DNA from: Sebastes aleutianus | Taxonomy: Eukaryota > Chordata > Actinopteri > Perciformes > Sebastidae | NCBI GenBank assembly: GCA_916700875.1 | Contig: CAKAKS010000032.1 | Span: 6,945,001-7,009,000, forward strand | Direction: 5' to 3' | Length of the DNA stretch: 64,000 nt | Shown: positions 45,748 to 57,895 of the stretch, piece by piece | Layout of the letters: each line of letters starts with the position of its first letter | Position numbering within the stretch: position 1 is the first letter of the stretch | Notes under the pieces: generated by a model | What the model was told of the DNA's origin: nothing | The model's database searches: none | The model's input: the letters and a program-made list of their open reading frames with translations, nothing else | Made by a program: the position numbers and the translations under genes

Positions 45748-47118
45748 GGCCTTGTTCAGACTGGCAGCCCAAATCCGTTTTTTGACATATCCAGTTTGAT
45801 TCAGATTGATTTTATAAAGTCTAGACAGCAGAAAAAAACACATTAAATATGATTTTTGCATTTTGAGGTGGTTTGAAATGTGACTCCAATCAGATTTCTA
45901 CAGATGTGTCTCAGTACAGAGGCTTTGGAAGCTCAACTCGGATTTCAAAAGTGTATCTTTTGCGTCACTTGCAATTCAACACATGACGACGACGACATCA
46001 AATCCAGAGTGACGGAAGTGCTGAGCAGAATCCATGCTGCTTCTAGCAGAGCGCTATAGAGCTCCACAGTGTCTAATTTTTGAACGGCTCCACTTCTGAA
46101 AGTGAATTTCCTATTCATTCACTCCATTGAAATTTCAGGAAATCCTTTTCATAAAGAGTTTTAAGTATGGAACCAAGCCAACCAGCTACGAGATGAATCA
46201 TGACCATAAAAGCTTTGATTCAGAGCGAAAAAACAATTGGAAAAAAAAGTCAAAGGTACAAGACTGTGTACATAATTATTTTAAGAGTGAAGGAACTACT
46301 CATCCCATAAACCATTGCGAATGGTGAGTCGCTAACACTGGAAATTCCTGTTAAAACGTTTAACTGTTGTCAATCTAAAATGAAGACAGATTCAGCAATT
46401 GCATGCCTCATTTCTTGCACCAAATGTTGTCAGAAACACCTTTGGGTGAACTAGTTTCATAATATAAGAGAGTTTCCAAACGAGCCGCCATGTTGGTCCG
46501 GTTTGAAATTCGGGAGCAGACCATGGAGCAGCACGTACGAGTAGTGTAGTTCTTCACATGATATCATCCAATCATGGTTGATATCATACAGACTTGTGGC
46601 TTCTACAGGAGCATATACCATAGTTTCACAATCTCGTAGCTCGTGGTGTAAGTCTACCTTGGATGGTTATGACATTATGGCTAATTATCAAATCCGCGAT
46701 TCAGAATATGCATGTGAGTTTCACTTCCAAACCCTCACTGTTGAGCTCTATGGAGGACAACATAGTGGAAAACAACAGTCCGCGGACGGACAGTGGAATA
46801 AATTGCCATGACTGCAGCATGGAAAATCGTAATGCACGCCAGCCTCCATGGTCGTTGAGTTTGTCTGGTGAAGCGGAGGAGTTCTGCACTGCGATTGTTT
46901 GGAGGGCGAAATGATGGACCTCCATATCTCTTCAGGGTTGGAAAACTGCGTTGCTACTGATGCCTACGTCATTAACACAGCAACCTAAAGGATAGGTTGG
47001 TGATGTCTGGACACACAAATCTGATCTGATCACTTGCGAAATACCAATGCGAACAGTCTGTCTTAAAGATCTGATTTGAGAAACAAAACAGATTTGCCTG
47101 CAGTCTGAATGTAGCCTT
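45748..47118. mobile_element. Composite DNA element with TTCAGACTG-type inverted ends
   Basis: The left end reads GGCCTTGTTCAGACTGGCAG, then AAATCCGTTTT; the right end on the other strand reads GGCTACATTCAGACTGCAGG, then AAATCTGTTTT. That is a clear but diverged inverted terminus of about 30 bp. The middle (about 46050-46930) looks like further repeat material (GAGCCGCCATGTTGG, GTGGAAAACAACAGTCCGCG). No transposase frame and no target duplication were found, so superfamily and inner boundaries are open. Confidence 0.55.
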
Positions 47119-48872
47119 TTTTAAATATCAGCAGCAACCAAGGTTAAAGTTGAAATAATTTTAACTTTGAGCGTAGGGCAATTTAGAATTGTGTCCGCCA
47201 AGCCAAGGCTAGTGCTTCTACCTAGTTGGGCGCCACAGCTCTACCCATAGGAAAACAATAGCACAGACAGCGCAAAGCAGTTTTATGATGCGTGGGCGGC
47301 TTAACCGAAGCAAGATCCCAAACCCCTTAGACTCGATCCATCTGTATTTGTTCAATATGTTCCTTCAGTTGTGAGAGTGCTACATTTCTCTTGCTCAGAA
47401 AGTCATTAGCAGTGCAGAAGAGCTTCATTTAGTTCAGCCGGCCTTCTTTCTGATGATGACATACTGTATGTGTATGGAGGAGATAAGTAAATAAAGAGAG
47501 GAAATGTAGATAACTAAGTTTTGTCGGTAAAAGAGGAATACTAAGAAAGATGGATAATGGTGGCCTTTTTTCCTTCCTGGGAAAGCTTAATGACGTCTTT
47601 GTGCCCTTCCTTGGTGTTAAATAATGTGTCTTACTGTTCTGAGTCTGGATGGAATTTCCACGTCCAGGAAGTCGATTTCAGACACTGAGGGGAAATTTAT
47701 GAGGCAGAAAACAAATGGATTTAAGACGAAATGGTTCGATAGGACGGACAAACTGTGTGTGTTTCATTGGGGAAAGAAACTATATCAGCTTAGAGTGATG
47801 CAGAAAAATAAATTAGCATGCAGTCATTCTTTGAGGAGGCAGAATTGTGTTGCTTTTGTTTGCGTGTTTACCGAAACAAGCAGACATCAACTGACAGAGA
47901 GATAAAGAGACGGTGGCACATAATTTGGGTTCAGTCAGTCAGTCAGTTTTCAGATTGGCTGGAAGAACTAATGCTTCACAAACATCTGTGTCGAAGGTTA
48001 CTGAGCTAATGAGGCCTTTTGCAAACAAAAGCTTTTCGCTCTCCCGTCTTAGAGCTGAAATCACAGCCTGTCAAACTACTGAGTTAATAGACGTCGAGTG
48101 TTGTCAAAGTGTCAGTCGCTCTTCAAATCAAACTAACGTTAATGGTTTTCTATTCTGTTTTTGCGCTTAATCCAGAAATATCACACATTTCAAACATAAC
48201 ACAACTGGTGTAGTCAGCCGTTGTTCGTTACCAGTTGATGGACTTTGATTAGTACCTGAGGCAGGAAAACACTCCTCTCCACCATCCTCCTCTTCCGTCC
48301 AGGACTGAAGTCAGAGGCCATTTGTCTGTTGAAGCAGGGTGCGAGGTCCCATTCATTTGAGATCGTATTATATAAAGTCCATTTGCATTTCCCCTGCCAG
48401 GCTGAATGTTTCATTACAGCGTACCTGTCCAGTGATTAAGCATTAATAAAGCCACAATTAAAAAGCTATCAGTCTAAATTCCCTCGATGTGTTTGATGCA
48501 GCAGGTAGCGACGTGTGCGGTCAGGGTTAAAATCTCTCCGTTCTGGTTCTGGAGGTATAGTCTAAATGGAGTGAAACCTAAGGGGAGTTTTGTTGAGGAA
48601 TACAAATGTTCTTGCTGCTGCTTCCACCTTAAACAGCAATCCCATGGATCTTTCAGGGATTTACACGGTGAAATTGTAATAAGATTCAGTCTCGGGCAAA
48701 GTCTCTTTTTTACGCGGATGGAAATTTCACCCCAGCCCACCACCGGAGGCTTTCTAGTTGTTGTGTGCATATTTATCCAAGTCAGTTTGTACTGTGCTTA
48801 TTCTAATAACAATGTTTTTTACAGTATGTTTGCCCACCACCTGTTGCATTTCTCAATCTACATCTCATCTTA
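47119..48872. other. Noncoding DNA, nothing recognised
   Basis: Repeat-poor, with short chance frames only; a 128-codon plus-strand frame (48487-48873) shows no domain. Confidence 0.45.
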
Positions 48873-49020
48873 AAGAGACAGTGTGCAGGATTTGGCTACA
48901 TCTAGTGGTGTAGTTGCAGATTGCAACCAATTGAGTACCCCTCCGCTCACTCCTCCCTTTCCAAGACTGCAGTAACATAAGCTGCAGAGTGCAAAACTGA
49001 CCCAGGGAGGCACCCTTTAG
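48873..49020 (-). mobile_element. piggyBac-like MITE end fragment
   Basis: TTAAAGAGACAGTGTGCAGG resembles the terminus of the element at 8881. It is followed by TTGCAGATTGCAACCAATTG and GTACCCCTCCGCTCACTCCT, the inner sequence I recall for the right end of that family. Only one end is present and the other limit is uncertain. Confidence 0.6.
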
Positions 49021-49325
49021 CAACATTATGAGACAACCCGGGCTTTCAAATAACTCTAATGTAAACCCACCCGCAGCGTTATTCAATGGTTGGAGCAAGT
49101 GACGTAGTATTAATAGCCTGAGAGTCCGTTAAGGGTGGGCGGGAGTTGTGGTGGATGGGTCAAACAAACTTTCAACCAGGAGACCGGTGTTTGTGTCCCG
49201 TAACGCACTGTAAAGTAAAAGTAACTTTGACTTATTTTGTAAGGTCAGTCTTAAGTCACGTGGCTCGTCGGTATCATCAGTCATGTGAGTCACATGAGTC
49301 ATTAGTCACGTGAGTTGTTAGTATT

Positions 49326-49810
49326 GTCTAGGGTTGGGCGATATTGAAATTTCCCTACTGATGATATTGCTTTAAGAAAAAAGACGATATACAATATTAT
49401 CGTCCACAAAAAGCTGAAGAGAGACCCACGTAGATGTGGTGCATACCGTGCCAAGGTGCGTGACTTTCAAAACAGATCACTGCTCACTGCTGGCGGTACC
49501 GTGAGGTGGTCGGCTTATTACTAACCCGGTGTGTTTCCGCTTAACGTATCGGCGGATGCGTCTCTCATTCAGCAGCCTTGTTATGTCTGTATAACGTTAC
49601 ACTACGTTGTCTCTCATCCTGTCATCTACCGCTTTTTTTCTTTTTCACCGCGGATGGCCAGCAGCTCCCGCATCTTGGAGTCTCGCCACACATCCACACA
49701 CGTATCTCTCTGCTGAATGAGGAAGAAGGCGGGGTCACACGTCATCAATGTGTCATCAGTTACACTGCTCATGTGTTATACCCTGTGGTCTTAATGTTCT
49801 GGCTGATCGT
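49326..49810. mobile_element. hAT-like repeat fragment
   Basis: Begins CTAGGGTTGGGCGATATTGA and continues GACGATATACAATATTATCG, wording common at the end of teleost hAT-like elements. The opposite terminus is not visible and the sequence passes into the RTE tail, so the limit is tentative. Confidence 0.45.
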
Positions 49811-49814
49811 AATG

Positions 49815-49981
49815 CTTAAAAAAATTCCTGAATCCGGATCATGATTCAGATCGCCACCAAAATCGAATGATTTGTTCATTGTGCTACACTCCACCCTTCC
49901 ATTTCATTCAAATCCATCACAGACTTTTGGAGTAATCCTGCTAACAGATAGACCAACAAACAAACAAACAAACAAACAAAC
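49815..49981 (+). mobile_element. RTE-type LINE, 3' tail fragment
   Basis: AATCCGGATCATGATTCAGA, ATCACAGACTTTTGGAGTAA, TCCTGCTAACAGATAGACC and a (CAAA)n run, then CGGTGAAAACATAA. This order is the conserved 3' end of RTE-clade LINEs as I know it from fish. Only the tail is present, as usual after 5' truncation. Confidence 0.65.
49954..49981. repeat. CAAA microsatellite, about 7 units
   Basis: Simple tetranucleotide run within the LINE tail. Confidence 0.9.
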
Positions 49982-50749
49982 GGTGAAAACATAATAATCA
50001 ATTTGATTACATTGCTGAAGGCTGCTTGTAGCCTCAGTAACGTCATTAGTTTGGAAGGAAAGGATGGATGAGCTGTATATGTAGTTTGGGGGTCCTATGA
50101 ACTTTTATAAAGTTTTGGTTGTCATGGGGATTAATATATAGTAGTAGAATGTATGTTTTTGGGGTATACCTGTCTTTTCTTATAATTTTGCTGTATTTAA
50201 TAAAGGTTCCTAAACTTTAAAACTCATGCTGAGTCACTAGGATAGTACTAGTGAGAGTACTAGCGAGAGTCCCTGGAGCTGTGGTGGTTTTAGTCAGCAT
50301 ACTGCAGTGGTGCAGCCTTCAACAGGAAGCAGTGGGGCCCTTCTTTGACCTAAGCCAGCAGCAGCAGCTCTTTTGCTGGCCTCGAAAACTGCTAAATGTA
50401 CTTGTACAAGGTCACATTGTCCCAGAATGACAGAACTGGCGTGAACACAGAGCTCACTCCAAGCGTCTGCTCTCCTCAGAACACGTTCCAACGGCTGTCT
50501 GCTGTAATCAGTGTTCGAGGCAGGTCGTCCGTTTGTTGCTGAAACTTGTAACAGTCAATTTGACCTATCAGCATCGCCATCAGTAACATGAATCTGCGAG
50601 CGCGTTTGGCTCGGCCCTTAATGGCATTGGCACTGGGGGCCTGTGGAACATCTGGCCTTCCCCATGCAGAGGTTGGGTCATGTTGATTGTTGATAGGTTT
50701 TATCGGTTTGAACACACACAGCTTAAGACCCAGCTCGCCATCAGTCACA

Positions 50750-50752
<3 letters not shown>

Positions 50753-50787
<35 letters not shown>
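50753..50787. repeat. TC microsatellite, about 17 units
   Basis: Uninterrupted TC dinucleotides, visible directly. Confidence 0.95.
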
Positions 50788-50792
<5 letters not shown>

Positions 50793-50889
50793 ACTCACTT
50801 GCACACAAACACACACACAGTAAGCCCAGCGAGGGTGGTATGGTTTCTCTCACAGCGGGCTCATCCCGCTGCTCCTGATGTGAACTGAT

Positions 50890-51060
50890 GAGGCCTGTCA
50901 GCGCTTAGCGCACCATGCTAATCTCATCACACTGCTTGCGGATGGGAGCCTTAGCGTCTGTGCTAGCTCAGCCGCTGGCCCCAGCCCTAATTTTATGAAC
51001 TCACATAGCTATGCATCTCACCTAATGGCATTAGTGTCAAATGGTTTGATAAAGACGGGT
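50890..51060. promoter_or_regulatory. Candidate conserved noncoding element (speculative)
   Basis: Unrepeated sequence with GCTAATCTCATCACAC, CCCTAATTTTATGAAC and CACCTAATGGCATTAGTGTC (which contains CTAATGGCATTAG, a palindromic homeodomain-like site). Proposed on texture and motifs only. Confidence 0.15.
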
Positions 51061-51367
51061 AGCCTCCTACTTGATTAGCTCTAACTGTTACTTCCTCTTC
51101 CACCACAAACACACGGACTCTACCCCACCCGCTGAGATGTAATGAACGCAATAATGCTCGTGTGAAAGGACAGGAAGACTGAAATGACCTGGTGTAGAGG
51201 AAGAGAGAAAGAAAGATACCACGAGAGGCAGCTGTAGTCAAATGTCACAGCAAAATGCCATATTTTAGTGCTTTGACCTTCATAGTTATTGGCTTTCCCA
51301 GCACTAAAACTGTTATTACTATGCTATAACCACATTGTCACTGTCTGCATATTGGTAGTTTACAACA

Positions 51368-52241
51368 TTAAAGAGAACCTATTATGCTTTTGTCCCTTTT
51401 CCCTTTCCTTTAGTGTGTTAGATAGATTTTTGTGCATTTAACAGGTCTAAGTTACAAAGCCCAAAGTCCACGCCAAACTGCCTGATACTGATACTCGCTT
51501 CAAGTCCCGCCTTTTCTTCCGTTATGTGGTGATGTCACTGGGGATGCACCGATCTAACTTTTTCAGTCCCGATACCTAGGTTTTGGGTTTCGGCCAATAC
51601 CGATACCAATGTTTTATCAATAAGCTGTATGCCTCACTGTGTGGAAGTGACTGGGGTCATTCTTTTATGTGTAAGGCAACATCGGGCTTGACTTTATCAT
51701 CGCTTTCCTACCTTTTGTAAAACAAAATGTGACCAATAAATACATAGATATAAATTTACTGAATTGTTATTTATTATTAAAATAATAAATCGTACACCAG
51801 CAACTTGGTAAAAAATCTTCAAAATTAACAGGGATCACAATTCAAGTGTTAACCTTTTTAATGCGGCAACAAATTGGTCAAAACTTAAACAGGAATTAAA
51901 ATTACAGTACATAATGTATATAGCATACAAACATAAGATTGAATTGAATAGATCGGTCCCATTGTCACCGATATCCGATCCAGCTATTTGAGTCAGTATC
52001 GGTCCGATATGCAATCCAGTATCGGTGCATCCCTTAGATGTCACCAAGTAACACAATTGCATAATACCTGTTAGCGGCTTAAACAAAGCGAGTTAGAGCT
52101 GAGCTGGAGCGGTGTCTGAAGAGTTTGTTTCGGAACAGTGGCCAATTAGAGCACACAGGGCTTTTAAAAAAAACATTTTTGAACATTAAAGCATGTAAAA
52201 ATGTTCTTGTAGAAAAAATGAGCATCATAGGTCCTCTTTAA
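51368..52241. mobile_element. TTAA-flanked piggyBac-like MITE hosting a hAT-like MITE
   Basis: TTAA at 51368-51371 and 52238-52241. Inverted ends: TTAAAGAGAACCTATTATGC on the left, TTAAAGAGGACCTATGATGC on the other strand at the right. Subtracting the nested 498-bp element and its 8-bp duplication leaves about 368 bp, a plausible MITE. The host sequence across the joint is GTGGTGATGTCACCAAGTAA. No coding capacity. Confidence 0.87.
51539..52036. mobile_element. hAT-like MITE with perfect 8-bp target duplication
   Basis: Bounded by GATGTCAC at 51531-51538 and again at 52037-52044, identical in all 8 bases. Ends are inverted: TGGGGATGCACCGATC on the left, and TAAGGGATGCACCGATAC on the other strand at the right. 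Words such as CCGATACC and ATCGGTCC are scattered symmetrically inside, and the centre is AT-rich. No transposase frame. Confidence 0.9.
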
Positions 52242-53098
52242 AATTGTATACCTTTCTTCTTATCACCTTCGATTATGTTATTTAGCCTTGAGGGCAGTCC
52301 TCATAGCTTTTCCAATTTGTATTAATTTTGCCAATTCAACTATACACAATTATTCCAATCTGATGACGTCGGTGTCTGTTTCATGTTTTGTCAGTTAGAA
52401 CAATTTCAAGATCTCCATGGAATTAGTGGTTTAGCAGTGAAACATCCTCTAACAAGATGAAACCATCTCTGCACTATATCAACCGTGTCCTTGGATTTTC
52501 TGTTGTTGAAGGTTGTTTCTGTGTGACTTTGTCTGTCTTGGACTAGCTGTTCTTCCCCTGCCAAAAACATAAAATGTATCACTTCTTCTATTTTTCTTTT
52601 TCTTAGAAGTGATCCAGGCAGCAGGTGTGTAAATATCTGTTGATTCAAGTCAGAAAATCACAGATTTTATACATGCCTGATGTGATTTCCCCTTTGATCT
52701 ATAAACACTATGTTCTCATGTTATGGCCATGCTGCTTTATTGCATTGTATCATCCCAGTCATTGTGAAACTGTGCACAACTGCATTATTGATTTTGAAAC
52801 ACTCATATCTAATGTAGTTTGTAGACAAATACCACTCATGACAGTAAACCAGAAAATCCCTCCAGGCTCTCAGGACCTGCGCTCTCTTCAGTCATGTACT
52901 GACAACAAAGCAGCCACTGCAGAACAGAATATAACATATTCAACCTGAACGTTGGTCTGTTTTATCAACCAAAACTCTCAAACAACTCATATTACTCAAA
53001 TCTGTATCATTTGGTAATAACTGGCACTATGTTAACAACAGGCTGTTTAGAATAAAAACTTTAATCATACGATACCTTTTATTAATGTGAAACTCTAT

Positions 53099-53146
<48 letters not shown>

Positions 53147-53518
53147 GTATATATATATATATATATATATATACAACTAGTATAAAAATGATAAAGGTTT
53201 TCCAGATAAATCCATCCAAATCCCTGTTTCGAATTTTTCCATTATATCCCAGCTGATTCTTGCAGTCCTGCATCATGTAAAGCACATCTTCATTTTATCT
53301 AATTATTATATATAATTCCGATTCTATCTATTAAGTGCTATTTTTAATCATTTTGTGCTTATGTATGATTTCTATATATCTTGCTCTGGGCATTAATAAT
53401 AGTAACTCTTAAGGTTTACCATGGCATGTATAGGTATATGATATGACATTAGTTGGTAATAAAGGACATATTACTACCAATGTAAGTCCCTGGGGCATTT
53501 GTGTCAATATTTCCAGTG
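52242..53518. other. Noncoding DNA with microsatellite
   Basis: No coding frame with support. Holds the CA/TA microsatellite at 53104-53173. Confidence 0.45.
53104..53173. repeat. Compound CA and TA microsatellite
   Basis: About 18 AC units (53104-53140), then TATACAG and about 13 AT units to 53173. Confidence 0.95.
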
Positions 53519-53680
53519 ATGGAATGTAACTAAGTACATTTACTCAAGTACTGTACTTAAGTAAAAATGTGCTTTGCTTAAGTATATCCATGTTATGCTT
53601 CTTAATACTTCTACTCTACTACAATTCAGAGGGAAATATTGTACTTTTTACGCTACTACATTTATTTGATATTTATTGTG
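53519..53680. mobile_element. Left-end fragment of the element family at 21.55 kb
   Basis: AAGTACATTTACTCAAGTAC, then GTACTTAAGT and TACTTCTACTCTACTACAAT with AGAGGGAAATATTGTACTTT, parallel to 21555-21680. The right end is absent. Confidence 0.65.
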
Positions 53681-53689
53681 ACCCGGCAG

Positions 53690-54098
53690 CCATGTTGAGA
53701 TCAGTTGAGGAAATACAAAGCACCGCCCACCAGCCGGCGCAAACTCTCTAATTTTACAGCTAAACAGTACACTAGAAAATGTTTCTGAAAACATTTCCCG
53801 CGAGAAATAGGCATTAGAGTAACAGAATATTTATTCATATTTGATCAGCGCCGTCAAGTGATTGACAGCTGCCTCTGTTGAATGAACAGCCAATAGGAAC
53901 GCTCTCTCTCTGAAATGACCTGTGATTGCCCAAAGTCTCCCATCACAGGCTAGATTTTTTAAAGCCTGAAAACAGAGCCATGAGGAGGTGCAGAAGTCTA
54001 GTTTTCTCTCAGAACAATTTAATTACAATATGCTGAAAGGTTATTATGGATTTTTTTGCCCAATAATGCCAAAAATATTCTGCCTACTGCAGGTTTAA
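53690..54098. mobile_element. TTAA-type MITE, second copy of the 12.05-kb family, truncated
   Basis: The block AACAGCCAATAGGAACGC, CTCTCTCTGAAATGACC, GCCTGAAAACAGAGCCA and GAATTACAATATGC-type sequence matches 12568-12780 closely, and it ends at TTAA (54095-54098) like the first copy. The upstream part (from about 53690, CCCGGCAGCCATGTTGAG) corresponds to the family body as I recall it but not to the 12-kb copy. No left terminal repeat is visible. Confidence 0.7.
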
Positions 54099-54109
54099 CT
54101 AACGCTAGT

Positions 54110-54470
54110 TACATAACAAACTGATTTAATTTATGTAACAAACATACTTGTTTTAACCCAGACCGTGATCTTTTCCTAAGCCTTATCAAGTACTTTTGTT
54201 GCCCAAACCTAACCTTTTGTTGCGTATGTAATTCTAAAAACTAACGTGACCTACAGTAGGTTAACCTACTTTGGAAGTTTATCTTGAAAAGAGACTGTAT
54301 GCATGTTATGAGCAGAAACTGTATTTGTCCTGTGAACATGGAAGTTGATTATTTTGTCCCTGACACATCCAAAACTGACGCTAGAGGGGTACCTAGAGTG
54401 TCCACTGACAAAGCTGCGGAGTTTGACAAGTTGGGAGTGAGAATGTGTTTGATCTAACTCACTGTGGCTG
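54110..54470 (-). repeat. Dispersed repeat family B fragment, inverted
   Basis: On the minus strand this reads like family B: GCAACAAAAGTACTTGATAA, then ATCACGGTCTGGGTTAAAAC. Further along, CTCTAGGTACCCCTCTAG with TCTCACTCCCAACTTGTC matches the block at 57908-57985. Ends approximate. Confidence 0.55.
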
Positions 54471-55996
54471 TTTCTGCTTGTGCTATATATCCCTGCAGTT
54501 TTTAACTGATCTAGTGACCAAATAGTGCCAATTATCCCTGTATCTTGATGTGTAGACAAATTCTTTTATTGAAGAATAGCATTGCTGACAAAGTTCTATT
54601 CATTTTATAGCTGCTTCACAATAAAAGCCTCCAACTGGTTCACTGGTGTTTAACTTTTAAAAGGAAGCAGCAGGAATGTTCAGCTTGCGTAAGCAGTAAC
54701 GCAACACAGCACCAACAGGGTTGTGAAAGCCATCGTTGAACGGTAAAATGAGGCTGATATCTGAAATTACGAGCATTAAAGCAGGAGTGGAAGAAGTCCG
54801 AACCACCGAGATTCACTTCCAACTTCTAAAAGCAGTGAGATCTAAACGAGACATTTAAAACCAGTGCTTTCTTTCCGGTCGCCAGTAGTGAGGGGATGGC
54901 GAGGACTGTTTCAGGTCAGTCAGCACGGCTCGGACGCACGGGAAACACGTGCGTTCACAGCTCGGTGTGAGGAAAATCCCTTGTGTTTATTAGTGCTGTG
55001 AATGAAAGAGCTGCCGTTAAAAACATAATCAATGCTGTGAAGCATGCTTAATTACTGAGGGTGTATGCGCTCACCTGTTAGTGAGCAATTTGGCCCATTT
55101 TAAGCTAATTAGTTTCTCATAATCAAGCCTGTTATACACAGGAAGGCTATTATCCACTTAGCTGCTCTAAAATAAAATGGATAAACAACTATTTTGGATA
55201 TTTTTTGTGTTTGTACACTACATGAAAAGTGCTTGATTATTGTTAAATGCTGCAACAAGTGTTTGATTCCTCGTGGTGCAACCTAAAGTGTGGCCAATTC
55301 GCTGTGTCAGTAGGTGCCACTTTGATACCAAGCCTGCCTCTCCTAAGGATTGATTTTATGGATCACTAACCAGGCTTCAGTTCCAGACATCCAAAGAGTT
55401 GCTTGTTCCTTTTTTTTTTTTTCATGAATTTGGCAGTATTCTCAGTTCAGCAATCCTGGAGGACGAGGCCCTTTTCTTTTTCCATCACGTGCAAGCTGTT
55501 ATATTTAGCTCCAGAAGAAGCAGAAAGAATAAGACGACACATTAAATCTGAAGATGTGAAGGTTTCTCCAGATCACAGACCCACGTGAGACCCTATTTAC
55601 ACTTTTGCCTCCCACACACTCGTGACACAACTTAGCTGCTACAGTGCTTTGTCTTCTCCATCTCTCTGACCCTCTCTCTCTCTCTCACACATTCCCTCCC
55701 TCTCTCTGTCTCTTACTCATTCTTGCAGGGTCATTGACTTTCTTTAGTTCCACTTCCATGACTGCAGCGCTCAGTAGCACACAGAAACACACTAATATAT
55801 GCCTGAAATATCTATAGAAAATATAGGTATGCATATTTAAAAGGAGTTAAATTCACACATTAATAGCAGATTTGTGTCCATCCCATGCAGATGAACTGAA
55901 AGCTTGAGAGAGTCAAGTTATCACATGAACACATTTTTTGCTTGTGCGCTCTCACAAACGCGCTGTATATTATCCCGATTAGTGTCTTCATGTACT
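54471..55996. other. Noncoding DNA, repeat-poor
   Basis: Contains a T-run (55410-55422) and CT-rich stretches (55660-55715). No supported coding frame. Confidence 0.45.
54990..55190. promoter_or_regulatory. Candidate conserved noncoding element (speculative)
   Basis: Unrepeated, with AAACATAATCAATGCTGTGA, GCATGCTTAATTACTGAG and TTTAAGCTAATTAGTTTCTC: three homeodomain-type cores in about 100 bp. Texture is enhancer-like, but conservation is untested. Confidence 0.18.
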
Positions 55997-56004
55997 CTAT
56001 ATAG

Positions 56005-57071
56005 CAGGGTTTGGACGATACAACTATCTTCCGATTCGATACTATCCCCATACTTGGGTGCCATTTAGATATGTATTGCGATTTTTAAGAATTGCGATTC
56101 TACAAGTATTGTGATTCAATATTAAGATATACTAGACCATGGGAAAAAGTTGAATCATACACTTCTAGGGACTTTTACTTTGGAAAATATCTAAATAGAT
56201 ATAAATTTAGTAAACATGTTTAATTTTCAGCATGCATGTAGTCAGACATGTTCTGAAGTCAAATATATCAGTCATTTTTTATTAATGTTTTTCCAGCAAC
56301 CCAAAAATTAAAGAATAAAGACATTTTCCTCACAAATTAGTGGTATTTTTTTTTTAATTTATAAGGGACATGTAATGTTTTATACTTCTGGTGAATATAA
56401 TCCAATCAATCTTATTTCCATATATATATTTTGTATATGCAGTTCCCTTTGTAAAGACATTATTTTGAAAACCAGATGTAGGCACACGTGTATACTTCAG
56501 CTTACTTCGCCAAGTCCGTTGCTAGCTCTCCCATCAGCTCCGTTCTCTTTATACATCTATTGTCAGCTCCATCGGGTATGTTTGAATGCATTTAACATAA
56601 ATGTCAGTATATGGGTGCTCTACAGCTGTAGTGCTGGCCGATTTGACCACGGAGATGCGAGTGAAGGCTGGCTTGACCGCACGTTACCGCAATACGATAA
56701 CATTTCCTGTCCGTGACAGAGTTAGCATGCAGCTTTAGCCGTGATGTCTAGCTCTGCTTTTCCTGCAATATGTGAAACCCAAAGTATTTCCATACTTTAC
56801 TGTATTTGTAGTTTTTACCACTTTGGATTTAAAAAGGGAGAGTGCAGGTCTTATCCATGCAGACCCTCTGCCGCTTTCTGCTTTGTCCTTTTGGTTGGTT
56901 TGTTTGGGTGACGGATACAGATATGACGTCACGTTACTCTGACTACAACAATAAAAGCGGTAACTTTCTTCTACCTCGGTATAAACTCAAATGAAGCAAA
57001 TATATCAATTCTGGCATTAAAAAATCTGTTCCAAATTGAATGTGAATTGATTTTTTTTTTTTCCAACCCTA
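56005..57071. mobile_element. hAT-like MITE, 1,067 bp, with near-perfect target duplication
   Basis: Starts CAGGGTTTGGACGATACA and ends TTTTTTTCCAACCCTA (TAGGGTTGGA on the other strand). Flanks CTATATAG (55997-56004) and CAATATAG (57072-57079) match 7 of 8. The left 150 bp carry GATTGCGATTCT-type words. No transposase; frames up to 113 codons show no domain. Confidence 0.75.
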
Positions 57072-57079
57072 CAATATAG

Positions 57080-57895
57080 CCCACATTCTTTCTCTACCCG
57101 ACTGCCTCTTGCAATAAAAATGTTCGGCAGTAGTGTTGCAACTAGCAACACACACACACTCACACTCACACACAGAATCCCCACTGGTCCACTGGTGTCC
57201 ATCGTTGCTGGGATTCTGCAGTGACCCTCCACAAATGATATCTTAGGTTGAATAGCACCCCAACAGCATGTCAGTTCATCGTCCACTTTGATGCCGGCGC
57301 TCCAAAGCCAGTATACTCTACTCTGTGACTGTGACTGTGATTTTTAAGATTGCCGGGTACATCCTCGACCTCCCTTTCCCCTGCTATCTTGTCTCGCTGC
57401 CCTTCTCCCCTTGTTTCTCTCTTCTGTCAATCCCCTGCTCCATTTGCTTTCTGTTACTTTCACCCGAGTGAGTTTGCAACTTCGCTCTAGCTGCATTTTA
57501 CATGACTTTCTAAAGCGACTTTACACATTCGGCCCCTCTTGGTCTGCTTGCTAAGATAGGTTGTAGTTTTATTTTTGAATTTCTTCCCCTGTAACATCTC
57601 CACCGTCCTCACGCAGAGACACAGAGAGAGACAGAATGTACAAATCCAGATGGCGAAAAAGTCTGAGTCAGTCAGAAAGGAAATGCCTGTCGGTACAGTT
57701 TGTTCTTTCTGAGGGTGGCGTGTTTGTCAAACAAGTTGTTTTCAACTGGGCAGAGGTCAAGAAATTGTAGAAATCGAGTCTGTCATTTGATGGAACATTT
57801 GAGTACGTGAAAAGAGGTTTCAACAAGTGTACATCCTGCATCCCGATACACTCTGCAGTCATTATCCCCACTTATCTACGTCTACAGATGACACT
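57080..57895. other. Noncoding DNA, nothing recognised
   Basis: Pyrimidine-rich stretch around 57360-57440. No coding frame with support. Confidence 0.45.

Larger units (their letters stand above)
49982..51367. other. Noncoding DNA, repeat-poor
   Basis: Holds a TC microsatellite and the candidate regulatory block at 50890-51060. No supported coding frame. Confidence 0.45.

Noticed and set aside
49954..49981. CAAA run as a CRISPR-like array
   Set aside because: It is a plain tetranucleotide microsatellite at the end of an RTE LINE tail in a eukaryotic genome.
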